DNA of 9,176 bases from JALZVT01 sp039029135 (GCA_039029135.1 JBCCGT010000048.1:1-9176); one strand, 5' to 3'. Shown: positions 1 to 6,505, numbered from the stretch's first letter. Notes: generated from the sequence alone by a model not told the origin. A program made the numbers and translations.

Positions 1-168
1 CACGGAGATGAAGAGTGGCGCCAGGCCTGAAAGGCATGGCGACACGGAGATAAAGAGTGGCGCCAGGCCTGAAAGGCATGGCGACACGGAGATGAAGAGT
101 GGCGCCAGGCCTGAAAGGCATGGCGACACGGAGATAAAGATTGGCGCCAGGCCTGAAAGGTGTGGCGA
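1..168. repeat. Tandem array of four 42-bp units with internal hairpins
   Basis: Four adjacent copies lie at 1-42, 43-84, 85-126 and 127-168 with no spacer. The array may continue left of the window. Units 1 and 3 are identical. Units 2 and 4 share an ATA where 1 and 3 have ATG, so the array is also two copies of an 84-bp dimer. Unit 4 has further changes (AGATT; AGGTGTGGC). Each unit contains an imperfect stem, GCCA-g-GCCT, loop GAA, AGGC-a-TGGC (20-40 in unit 1). In unit 4 the changed base still permits a G-U pair. The period is 14 codons, so any reading frame is preserved. CRISPR is excluded because there are no spacers. Confidence 0.95.
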
Positions 169-205
169 CATGCGGCTAGAGAGCGACACCACCGCTCGGC
201 TGTGA
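2..205 (+). CDS. Possible C-terminal fragment made of 14-residue repeats (doubtful)
   Basis: This plus-strand frame is open from the window edge to TGA at 203-205. It would encode four copies of a basic 14-residue unit of the type KSGARPERHGDTE(M/I), followed by about 12 non-repeat residues ending DTTARL. It is the only plus-strand frame without stops in the repeat. The stop lies 14 bp before a strong terminator, as expected for the end of a real gene. Against it, no domain is recognisable, all three minus-strand frames of the repeat are also open, and the DNA unit has its own hairpin, so it may be a non-coding repeat. If real, most of the gene lies to the left. No function is proposed. Confidence 0.25.
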   Translation, partial: TEMKSGARPERHGDTEIKSGARPERHGDTEMKSGARPERHGDTEIKIGARPERCGDMRLESDTTARL

Positions 206-219
206 GCATGGAGTAACGA

Positions 220-249
220 AAAACGGGGCTCAACCACGAGCCCCGTTTT
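220..249. terminator. Rho-independent terminator, probably bidirectional
   Basis: A perfect 12-bp inverted repeat (220-231 and 238-249, AAAACGGGGCTC / GAGCCCCGTTTT) surrounds a 6-nt loop, AACCAC. The GC core is flanked by an A-run on the left and a T-run on the right, so either strand's transcript ends in U's. It can end transcription leaving the repeat array on the plus strand. It can also end the collagen-like gene on the minus strand, whose stop is 117 bp away. Confidence 0.92.
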
Positions 250-366
250 CATTTCCACACATCTAATCAACTCAGCGGCATCGTCTTTTACGATGACGAC
301 GCCGTGAGCCGGGCCTCAAGCGGCGCTGCGTTTGCCAGCGCAGCAGCACCGCAGGAGGCACGGCTG

Positions 367-1983
367 CTATCGACAGACCCAACCTGCGCGGGTGCTGGAC
401 CCGTCGCGAATGATATTGCTGCCGAATGTGCAGAAGGCGGACTCGTCGATGTCGTTCAGCAGCGGGCTGCCGATGATGTTGGGATTCGAGATGCCCACAC
501 AGTCGACGGTGTCGCTGTAGTTCTGGAAGCGCCAGCCGTCGCCGCCGGACGGTGACGAGGGGTCAGGATCCCGATCGGTGATGAACTGGACAATCATGCC
601 GTCCCGAAGCGTGATCCCCGGTGCGTCGATCCGGCAGATGTCTGCATCCTGGCCCGGGTCCTCGTTCACCACGCGGGCGAAGTGCACTCGGCTGGTGATC
701 GTTACAGCATGCGGCGTGTCGGCGTTCGCGTCATTCGGCACCGTGATGATCGGCGGATTGCCGCCGGCCGGCAGCGGAAGCGTGGGTACACCGCCACCGG
801 ATCCCGGCGGTCCAGCCGGACCTACGGGGCCGACTTTGCCTTGGGGTCCTTGTGGCCCCATGGCACCGGTCGCACCCGTTGCGCCGGCAACACCCTGAGG
901 CCCCGGTGCGCCAGTCATACCAGTCGCTCCGATCTTGCCTTGGGGACCCTGGGCGCCGTCATCGCCGGTAGCGCCAGTGGCGCCGATTTTGCCCTGCGGT
1001 CCCTGTGCCCCGGTGTTGCCCGTTGCGCCGATCTTCCCCTGAGGACCCTGTGCGCCAGTGTTACCGGTAGCGCCGATCTTGCCCTGCGGACCCTGTGCGC
1101 CTACTGCGCCGTCAGCACCGGGCGGACCCATTTTGCCCTGGGGACCCTGTTCACCGGTTGCACCGATCGTCAGGTCGAATGTGCCGCTCTGGCCGTCGTC
1201 CATACCCGTGGTGACGGTCAGCAGGTAATCACCGTCGGGGATCACGGCAGGCAGGGTCGCGATGATCTGCGTGGCGTTTGAACTGGTAACGGTCAGATCG
1301 CCGATCATCGACAGATTGACCGTCGGCGCGGCGCCGTTGTCGAAGTTCTCACCGGTGATGGTGAGCGTGTCAGTGTCGAGGTCGGCATTGACGTTCGCGA
1401 TCACGATATCGTTGGGCGCTGGCATGACGGCGGCCACGACGTTCAGGCTGGGACCACCCGAGCCAGAACGGCTGGACGCGAACTTCACGCGCAGGTCGTT
1501 GACGCCGAAAATAATGAGGCCGTGGTTGCTGCTAGGGTCGTCGAGCCAGGCCTGCACGGCTGGCGTGATGTCGACGGTGATTACCTGACCGACGTCGGCG
1601 GGGATGACGGTTCGCGTCCCGTCGACCATCGCGTCGAAGGGCGGCTGTGTATTGAAATTGACCGTGGTCTCATCGAACGGGGCCAGCAGGCGCCGAACCT
1701 CGAGTTCGCCGGTACGTGGAAGTTGATCCACCAGCAGCATGAGATCTGCCGTCGTCACCGTACCCATGAAGCCGGTGGTGTCGAACTGCACCAACGCATG
1801 GCGTGGCGCGTTTTCGTAGACCATGAGCTGAGGGCTGTTGCTGTAATTGGTTCCGGTCGAGTTTGCCCGTACGTGAGTGTCCTGGGTCAACGGCGCGGGT
1901 ACCGCATAGGCGGTGCCGGTGACGAGCCCCAGCATGAGGAACGCGACGCTGGCGAGCAGCGACGGCGGTTGTTTCCGTTTCAT
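367..1983 (-). CDS. Secreted collagen-like protein (DNRLRE, IPT/TIG-like, Gly-X-Y repeats)
   Basis: The product is 538 residues. It starts at ATG 1981-1983 behind a clear AAGGAG at 1990-1995 with 6-nt spacing. Residues 1-27 form a Sec signal peptide with a hydrophobic core and probable cleavage after AYA. Residues ~33-185 resemble the DNRLRE domain (DTHVRANSTGTNYS, then RHALVQFD). Residues ~191-273 look like an IPT/TIG fold (LTITGENF, then GDYLLTV). Residues 274-396 are 41 unbroken Gly-X-Y triplets, dominated by a GPQGKIGATG motif. Residues 399-538 are an unrecognised C-terminal domain with Cys450, 495, 518 and 537, the only cysteines in the protein, so two disulfides are plausible. The expected product is an exported trimeric fibrous protein; the ligand is unknown. 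No LPXTG, autotransporter or PEP-CTERM signal is seen, so the mode of surface retention is open. It diverges from the LVIVD lipoprotein gene. Confidence 0.93.
   Translation of the reverse strand: MKRKQPPSLLASVAFLMLGLVTGTAYAVPAPLTQDTHVRANSTGTNYSNSPQLMVYENAPRHALVQFDTTGFMGTVTTADLMLLVDQLPRTGELEVRRLLAPFDETTVNFNTQPPFDAMVDGTRTVIPADVGQVITVDITPAVQAWLDDPSSNHGLIIFGVNDLRVKFASSRSGSGGPSLNVVAAVMPAPNDIVIANVNADLDTDTLTITGENFDNGAAPTVNLSMIGDLTVTSSNATQIIATLPAVIPDGDYLLTVTTGMDDGQSGTFDLTIGATGEQGPQGKMGPPGADGAVGAQGPQGKIGATGNTGAQGPQGKIGATGNTGAQGPQGKIGATGATGDDGAQGPQGKIGATGMTGAPGPQGVAGATGATGAMGPQGPQGKVGPVGPAGPPGSGGGVPTLPLPAGGNPPIITVPNDANADTPHAVTITSRVHFARVVNEDPGQDADICRIDAPGITLRDGMIVQFITDRDPDPSSPSGGDGWRFQNYSDTVDCVGISNPNIIGSPLLNDIDESAFCTFGSNIIRDGSSTRAGWVCR
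796..1164 (-). repeat. Collagen-like Gly-X-Y coding repeat
   Basis: This is the coding region for residues 274-396, 41 consecutive Gly-X-Y triplets. GPQG motifs begin at residues 280, 298, 313, 328, 346, 361 and 379. The spacings are therefore 18, 15, 15, 18, 15 and 18 residues, a 45/54-bp pattern at DNA level. Four of the seven read GPQGKI. The regular register suggests growth by in-frame duplication of 45- or 54-bp blocks, and the tract may vary in length between strains. Confidence 0.9.
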
Positions 1984-2001
1984 GTATCTCTCCTTTTATG
2001 T

Positions 2002-2023
2002 TGGCAGCCAATAGTTGCTGCCA
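2002..2023 (-). promoter_or_regulatory. Inverted repeat in the leader of the collagen-like gene
   Basis: A perfect 7-bp stem (2002-2008 and 2017-2023, TGGCAGC / GCTGCCA) with an 8-nt loop lies just upstream of the Shine-Dalgarno site of the minus-strand gene. If transcribed it would form a small 5'-leader hairpin six bases from that site. It could be an operator or an mRNA structure. No convincing -35/-10 pair was found to decide where transcription starts. Confidence 0.3.
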
Positions 2024-2149
2024 TGTTCCCTGTCCTAGATTGCTGATCTGCGTTGGTGTCCATGCTGGCGCAGTGTGTTGGGACTGAATCGCTGGTTTCG
2101 CTGCCGGTCCCACTCCGAGGCGTCGCCGCTCGAGACGGTCGACGCATCA

Positions 2150-2368
2150 CTATGGTGAACGCGCAAGCACTGCGATTTCTGTCAACGCGCTGACACATGG
2201 CGCAGATCTCGCTGCCGACTGCTGTAACGAGCGTTTAGACAAGCCGGCGAGCGCGGAGCCCACTGCGCTGCCAAACAGGGCGCCAATCACGGCGAAAGTG
2301 ACGAAGAGGATGCGAATTTGCGGCGGATCTGTCGGGCAGGCGACACAAGCAATGACTTCGCTCGCCAT
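2150..2368 (-). CDS. Candidate small membrane protein with glycine zipper (weak)
   Basis: A 72-codon frame with ATG at 2366-2368 lies wholly inside the divergent intergenic region. Residues 18-43 form one convincing hydrophobic segment (IRILFVTFAVIGALFG and onward) with Gly29, Gly33 and Gly37 spaced as GxxxGxxxG, the glycine-zipper pattern of helix-packing membrane segments. Cys8 and Cys11 form a CVAC motif near the N-terminus. Against it, no Shine-Dalgarno precedes the ATG (ACAACAG lies upstream), the C-terminal third is featureless, and no family was recognised. It may be a chance frame in GC-rich DNA. Confidence 0.25.
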   Translation of the reverse strand: MASEVIACVACPTDPPQIRILFVTFAVIGALFGSAVGSALAGLSKRSLQQSAARSAPCVSALTEIAVLARSP

Positions 2369-2428
2369 CTGTTGTGCATCGCGCGAGATACTGTTGGTGT
2401 TGTGAAGAACGGCAGCAGGGCAACAACG

Positions 2429-4366
2429 ATGCGAAGAAACGGGTGGTTAGTGTGCTGTGTTTTGCTGGGGATTCATGTGTCGGGCTGCGCGGGCCAAATG
2501 CCGTCGCAGCAGCAGGGCTGGTTTCCCGTGCCAGCAGAACAAATCGCTGAAGGGCTCAGCGTCGCCGGCCGCTGGCACCTGGGTCCCGTGTATGACGCCG
2601 TCGCTGCCGGGGAGACAGCCTATTTTTCACTGGGCGGTGCGCTGCGTGTTTTGCGCCAGGACCCGCTGACTCGCCGCTGGAACCAGGCCGGGCAGATCGA
2701 TGGTTACGGGGTGTTGCGGGATCTGCTCATCGACGGTGATGTCCTCTATGCAGCCGATCACGCGGGTCTGCTCGTCAGCTTCGATATCTCGAACTCACCG
2801 ACGATCACCGAACTCGATCGGGTGCGTCTGCCCGCAGCCGTCATGTCCCTGTCGATTAGTGGCACAACCGCCGTGATGGCAGCCGGTTGGCAAGGCATGG
2901 TGTTCGTTGATGTTGCGGATCCGGCCTCGCTGCGACTTATCGGCGTGAGTAAGGCACGCGGTTACGTTCAGGATGCCTACGCCGATGGCGGCGTGGCTCT
3001 GCTTGCCAACGCTTATAAGGACAATGGACTGTCGCTCGTCGACGTGCGCGATCCCGCCGCGCCCGTAGAGCTGGGTCACCATGCGCTGCCCGGCATTGCG
3101 TTCGGTGTATACCGTCAGGGTGAGCGCGCCTACATCGTCAATCTCGAGGCTTATGACGGCGAGGGGGCGGGGGTCACGATTTTCGATATCAGTGCGCTCG
3201 ATCGCCCAGTGCAACTCGGTGCTCACCACGTCGCCTATGGTGCCGAGCGGGTGCGCGTTCGTGATGACATCGCCTATCTGGCGGGGGTAGCCAACGACGC
3301 CGGATTGATCGTCATCGACGCGACTGATCCAACGAAGCCTAAACCGCTGGGCAGCTACGGCAGCCCGACCTGCTCCGAATCTGTCGAGCTGTCAGGCTCA
3401 CTTGCGTTTCTCGCTCACGGCGACGAGGGGCTGGAGATCATCGATATTGCGCGTCCCCACCGACCAACGGTGGTGAACCACCACGACGCGGCGGGCAAGG
3501 CACGGTCGGTACAAAAAGCCGGCGATCATCTGTACGTCGCTAACGGCTATGGTGGTCTGCGGATCCTTGCCCCTGCCGCCTCCGGTGGACTGCGGGAAGT
3601 GAGTCGAACGCCCACCTACCGGGCTATGGACGTTGCGGTGAGCGACGGGTTTGCCTATCTCGCCGAAGACTCTGCCGGTTTGCGCGTGGTCGATGTCAGC
3701 GAACCCGAGCGCCCGCAACAGCTAGCCCGGCTAGACACGCCGGGGGAAGCGTACGGCATCACGGTCGTGAACGAGATCGCCTATGTAGCCGATGGCGGCA
3801 GTGGCTTGCGTGTTCTGGACGTCAGCACGCCACGAAATCCAACGCTGTTGGGACGTTTTGATACGGCCGGCTTTGCCCATGCGGTGCGCGTGCAGGACGC
3901 GCGTGCCTACATCGCAGACGGTAAGGCTGGACTGCGAATCGTCGATGTTCGAGAGTCGGGCGCTATTAAGCCGCTTGGTCTGTTTCGATACAGCAACGCG
4001 GAAGTGCGCGACGTACAGGTCGTCGATGGCATCGCCTATCTGGCGGCTGGCACTGCGGGTTTGCTCGCGGTTGACGTGCAAAACCCTGCCGTCCCCCGGT
4101 TCGTCGGCCGCTTTGACACCCCGAAATCGGCGCGCAGTGTCGCGATTGAGGATGGCGTCGCCTTCGTCGGCGACTACTCCGGGGTGATTGCGATCGATGT
4201 GCGCGATCTGGCTGCGCCGCGCGAGCTAGCGCGGCTGCAGTTGCCTGGGATTACGGACAAGATGAATGCCGCGAACGGGCTGGTGTTCGTCGCCGGCTAC
4301 GATGCGGGCGTCAACGTATTACGGTTTACCCAATCAACTGAGGTTGCCGCCGCGGCGCAACGGTGA
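2429..4366 (+). CDS. LVIVD-repeat beta-propeller lipoprotein
   Basis: The product is 645 residues. The chosen start is ATG 2429-2431, because a lipoprotein signal peptide begins exactly there: MRRN, then a hydrophobic stretch, then the lipobox V17-S-G-C20. Ala at +2 favours the outer membrane. CAGGG at 2416-2420 is a modest ribosome site. The mature protein is almost entirely LVIVD-type repeats, with strand cores at about residues 72, 114, 157, 201, 249, 293, 335, 377, 418, 460, 502, 545, 586 and 628. That gives 14 repeats, mostly 41-44 residues apart. Typical cores are LRVVDV, LRVLDV and LRIVDV, each followed by a (D/E)P-type turn. LVIVD repeats are known as beta-propeller units, so this is probably a periplasm- or surface-facing binding scaffold. 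No catalytic motif or ligand was recognised. It converges on the MFS gene, 9 bp away. Confidence 0.93.
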   Translation: MRRNGWLVCCVLLGIHVSGCAGQMPSQQQGWFPVPAEQIAEGLSVAGRWHLGPVYDAVAAGETAYFSLGGALRVLRQDPLTRRWNQAGQIDGYGVLRDLLIDGDVLYAADHAGLLVSFDISNSPTITELDRVRLPAAVMSLSISGTTAVMAAGWQGMVFVDVADPASLRLIGVSKARGYVQDAYADGGVALLANAYKDNGLSLVDVRDPAAPVELGHHALPGIAFGVYRQGERAYIVNLEAYDGEGAGVTIFDISALDRPVQLGAHHVAYGAERVRVRDDIAYLAGVANDAGLIVIDATDPTKPKPLGSYGSPTCSESVELSGSLAFLAHGDEGLEIIDIARPHRPTVVNHHDAAGKARSVQKAGDHLYVANGYGGLRILAPAASGGLREVSRTPTYRAMDVAVSDGFAYLAEDSAGLRVVDVSEPERPQQLARLDTPGEAYGITVVNEIAYVADGGSGLRVLDVSTPRNPTLLGRFDTAGFAHAVRVQDARAYIADGKAGLRIVDVRESGAIKPLGLFRYSNAEVRDVQVVDGIAYLAAGTAGLLAVDVQNPAVPRFVGRFDTPKSARSVAIEDGVAFVGDYSGVIAIDVRDLAAPRELARLQLPGITDKMNAANGLVFVAGYDAGVNVLRFTQSTEVAAAAQR

Positions 4367-4375
4367 GCCCGCGTG

Positions 4376-5653
4376 TCAGTCCGGCGCCCGCGCAAGATCT
4401 TCGCGCAGCGTACGTGCCGCGAGCCAGAAGTGCACTACCGACCAGGACATCGCGACCGGCAGGACATAGAGCATCGCATAGCGCAGTGAGTGCACGCCGA
4501 ACTGTGGCTCCAGGGCATCGCTCAGGAAGCCGACGAAGCTGGGCCCCAGACCCAGGCCGATCAGGTTGAGCACAAAGAACAGGATGGCAGAGGCCAGCGC
4601 GCGCATGCGCAAACCGACGAGACCGTGGGTCATGGCCAGCGCGTTGCCCAGATACACGTTGAACAGCACGCCGGGCACGATCGACAGCATGAGCGCGGTG
4701 TAGGGTCCCTCCGCCAGGTAGGTAGCCACCATGAACGGCAGGCAGATGGTCCCGGTAAGGGCGGGCAGCCACATGTGCCAGCGCCTGTCCTGCGCACCCA
4801 GACGATCTGCGAGCAGTCCGCCCAGCAGCACACCGACGGCACCGCCGAAGCCCAGAATCATTGCCAGCCAGGTGCCCAACTCACCGGTGGACATGTTGTG
4901 GCTGCGAATCATGAAAGACGCGGTCCAGTTCGACGACGAGTAGCCCGCGAACGCGTTCAGCGCGCAGCCGAGTGCGATGTGCCGAAAAGAAGACCGGCTC
5001 CACAGCGTTCGCAGGACATCGCCCAACGGCACCATGTTCTCAGAGGCGGTGCGCGCCTCGGCCGCACCGCGCTGGGGTTCGACGATGGTGAAGCGAACCA
5101 GTAGTGCGACCAGAATGCCCGGCAGACCGACGACGAAAAATGCGACGCGCCAGTCGAAAAACTCGTTTAGCCAGCCGCCCAGCAGAAAGCCGAACAGGAT
5201 GCCGATGTTGACGCCGGTCGAATAGAACGCCAGGGCGCTCGCGCGCGTGGTCGGCGGAAACACGTCCGAGATGATCGAGTGCGCAGGCGGGCTGCCGCCG
5301 GCCTCGCCGACGCCGACACCGATGCGCGCCAGCAGGAGCTGCCAGTACTGCTGGCACAGCCCGCTGATGGCCGTCATGAAACTCCACAGACCGATGGCGA
5401 TCGCGATGATGTTGCGTCGATTGCTGCGATCCGCCCAGCGCGCGATCGGGATGCCCGCCGTGACATAAAACAGCGCGAACGCGAAACCGGTGAGCAGCCC
5501 GAGCTGGCCGTCGCTCAGACCCAGATCGGCCTTGATTGATTCCTGCAGTATCGACAGCAGCTGGCGATCGATGAAGTTGAAGGTGTAGACGATGGTCAGC
5601 AGACCAAGGACGTAGTAGCGCAGCGAAGCGCTGTCGTATGGATTGCGACTCAT
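4376..5653 (-). CDS. MFS transporter, spinster-like
   Basis: The product is 425 residues with about 12 hydrophobic segments, the usual MFS length. The chosen start is ATG 5651-5653 (MSRNPYDSASLRYY), directly before TM1. The frame continues 93 codons upstream, but that part is low-complexity, lacks membrane segments and overlaps the divergent DUF427 gene. No strong Shine-Dalgarno is seen. Family marks are FNFIDRQ in TM1 (26-31), a motif A-like GIPIARWADRSNRR after TM2 (67-80), and RIGVGVGEAGGSPPAHSIISD in and after TM4 (110-130, including GEAGGSPP), typical of bacterial spinster-like carriers. The inner-membrane location is secure. The substrate is unknown: animal Spns proteins export lysolipids or sphingosine-1-phosphate, but bacterial members of this annotation group have varied or unknown cargo. 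The gene is monocistronic here. Confidence 0.93.
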   Translation of the reverse strand: MSRNPYDSASLRYYVLGLLTIVYTFNFIDRQLLSILQESIKADLGLSDGQLGLLTGFAFALFYVTAGIPIARWADRSNRRNIIAIAIGLWSFMTAISGLCQQYWQLLLARIGVGVGEAGGSPPAHSIISDVFPPTTRASALAFYSTGVNIGILFGFLLGGWLNEFFDWRVAFFVVGLPGILVALLVRFTIVEPQRGAAEARTASENMVPLGDVLRTLWSRSSFRHIALGCALNAFAGYSSSNWTASFMIRSHNMSTGELGTWLAMILGFGGAVGVLLGGLLADRLGAQDRRWHMWLPALTGTICLPFMVATYLAEGPYTALMLSIVPGVLFNVYLGNALAMTHGLVGLRMRALASAILFFVLNLIGLGLGPSFVGFLSDALEPQFGVHSLRYAMLYVLPVAMSWSVVHFWLAARTLREDLARAPD

Positions 5654-5698
5654 CGGGATTCCCGGTCCGGTTCTGGTTGGCTTTGTTGTGGTCTTTTT

Positions 5699-5728
5699 AG
5701 CGCAGACGCTGGCGACGCTATCTGCGCT
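5699..5728. promoter_or_regulatory. 8-14-8 inverted repeat, possible operator
   Basis: AGCGCAGA (5699-5706) and TCTGCGCT (5721-5728) are perfect inverted half-sites separated by 14 bp. They lie in the 172-bp region between the divergent MFS and DUF427 starts. The position suits a dimeric regulator controlling both genes, but no regulator gene is nearby and no clear -35/-10 pair was found. A transcript hairpin in the MFS leader is an alternative. Confidence 0.35.
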
Positions 5729-5815
5729 GTTCGTTCGTCTGCTTGTCTTTGTTCTGTCCGGCCCGCGCAATCCAGCGCTTGGCGCAGGGCCTATGCTAGC
5801 AGGGAACACAGGCCG

Positions 5816-5821
5816 AGGAGG
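5816..5821 (+). promoter_or_regulatory. Ribosome binding site fixing the DUF427 start
   Basis: AGGAGG ends 4 bp before ATG 5826-5828. It decides that start over the in-frame ATG at 5643, which would add 61 non-conserved residues overlapping the 5' end of the MFS gene. Confidence 0.7.
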
Positions 5822-5825
5822 CGCT

Positions 5826-6404
5826 ATGGATGAACCTGACGTTCCCCTGATTGCCGTTGACGACGCGGTGCGCGCCGCGCGCACACATTGGCGCTTCGAC
5901 GGCAGCGCGCGCCCGGACTTTGCGGAAGACACGGCTGCGGGTGAGGAGTCGGTCTGGGACTATCCGCGCCCGCCGCGCGCCGAGTCGGTCGATGCGCTGG
6001 TTGAGGTCTATGCCGCTGGCCATCTGCTGGCGTCCAGCCGGCGTGCCGTACGGGTGCTCGAGACGGCCGGCGCGCCGACGGTGTATCTGCCGCCGGAGGA
6101 CGTGGCCGAGGATCTGCTGATCTTCTCTGGCGGTGGCTCGGTGTGCGAATGGAAGGGCGTCGCGCAATCGATTCACTGCGCGCCAGCCTCTGGTGGCGAG
6201 CGCGATGTCGGCTGGCGCTACGTGCGCATGTTTGCGGAGTTCGCGGCGCTCTATCGGTGGTGCGCCTTTTACGCTGCGCGCGTCGAGTGCCTGGTCGACG
6301 GCGTGCGCGCGGCGCCGCAGCCGGGCGGCTACTACGGTGGCTGGGTGCTGCCGGGACTCAAGGGACCGATCAAGGGGGCGCCGGGCTCGGCGCCCTGGTG
6401 GTAA
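5826..6404 (+). CDS. DUF427 domain protein
   Basis: The product is 192 residues with no signal peptide and is probably cytosolic. The DUF427 (NTP_transf_9 clan name) pattern is clear: RAVRVLETAGAPTVYLPPED at ~73-92, then CEWKG (107-111), a W-x-Y (130-132) that usually precedes the domain end, AFYAARVECLVDG (147-159) and a glycine/tryptophan-rich tail, GGYYGGWV (167-174). The front ~60 residues (WDYPRPPRAES at 44-54) belong to the longer form of the family. The biochemical role of DUF427 is not established, and despite the older name no nucleotidyltransferase active site is visible. The gene diverges from the MFS gene across a 172-bp region and converges on the TPR lipoprotein gene. Its last codons (APGSAPWW) lie in a 27-bp sequence repeated downstream. 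Confidence 0.93.
   Translation: MDEPDVPLIAVDDAVRAARTHWRFDGSARPDFAEDTAAGEESVWDYPRPPRAESVDALVEVYAAGHLLASSRRAVRVLETAGAPTVYLPPEDVAEDLLIFSGGGSVCEWKGVAQSIHCAPASGGERDVGWRYVRMFAEFAALYRWCAFYAARVECLVDGVRAAPQPGGYYGGWVLPGLKGPIKGAPGSAPWW
6377..6403 (+). repeat. 27-bp direct repeat, copy 1 (3' end of DUF427 gene)
   Basis: This exact 27-bp sequence begins GGCGCCGGGCTCGGCGCC and recurs at 6471-6497, an offset of 94 bp. Its first 18 bp form a perfect 7-bp GC hairpin (GGCGCCG / CGGCGCC) with loop GGCT. Copy 1 encodes APGSAPWW and the first two bases of the stop codon. Confidence 0.95.
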
Positions 6405-6470
6405 GGCCCGACCGCTGCGCCGGTTCCGAAGCTTGCCTGGTTGCTGAGTGAGCGTTGAATATGCGGCTAA

Positions 6471-6497
6471 GGCGCCGGGCTCGGCGCCCTGGTGGTA
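6471..6497 (+). repeat. 27-bp direct repeat, copy 2 (intergenic)
   Basis: This is identical to 6377-6403 and lies between the convergent DUF427 and TPR genes, 8 bp before the TPR stop. The flanks of the two copies do not match, so the duplication is limited to the hairpin and the short tail after it. It is in a different frame from the DUF427 gene. No T-run follows the hairpin on either strand, so it is a weak candidate terminator only. Confidence 0.95.
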
Positions 6498-6505
6498 GAT
6501 ACCGT

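Larger units (their letters stand above)
1984..2428. other. Divergent intergenic region, 445 bp
   Basis: This region separates the starts of the collagen-like gene (minus) and the LVIVD lipoprotein gene (plus) and should hold both promoters. A TTGACA hexamer on the minus strand (complement of 2180-2185) has no good -10 at 16-18 bp. The plus-strand frame of the LVIVD gene is open back to a TTG at 2318, but nothing in that extension looks like protein. The only coding candidate is the weak minus-strand frame at 2150-2368, listed separately. Confidence 0.6.

Noticed and set aside
1..168. CRISPR array
   Set aside because: The repeats abut directly with no variable spacers, and no cas gene is visible.
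279..295. Second terminator (CATCGT / ACGATG hairpin)
   Set aside because: The stem is only 6 bp with the T-run in its loop rather than after it. The strong terminator at 220-249 already serves both directions.
682..1281. Long plus-strand frame across the collagen tract
   Set aside because: It is a shadow of the Gly-X-Y codons, whose GC-rich repeats keep other frames open; it has no domain or ribosome site.
2180..2185. TTGACA -35 box for the collagen-like gene
   Set aside because: No acceptable -10 hexamer lies 16-18 bp downstream on the minus strand; the nearest (CATAGT) is 25 bp away.
2318..2428. TTG-initiated N-terminal extension of the LVIVD protein
   Set aside because: A lipoprotein signal peptide begins precisely at ATG 2429, and the extension would bury it 37 residues inside the protein.
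5643..5825. Membrane-anchored N-terminus of the DUF427 protein (start at 5643)
   Set aside because: The hydrophobic stretch reads antisense across the MFS start. A strong AGGAGG supports ATG 5826, and DUF427 proteins normally lack a membrane anchor.
5654..5932. Longer N-terminus of the MFS transporter (start at 5932)
   Set aside because: The extra 93 residues are Ser/Arg/Pro-rich without membrane segments and overlap the DUF427 gene on the opposite strand. The family normally starts shortly before TM1.
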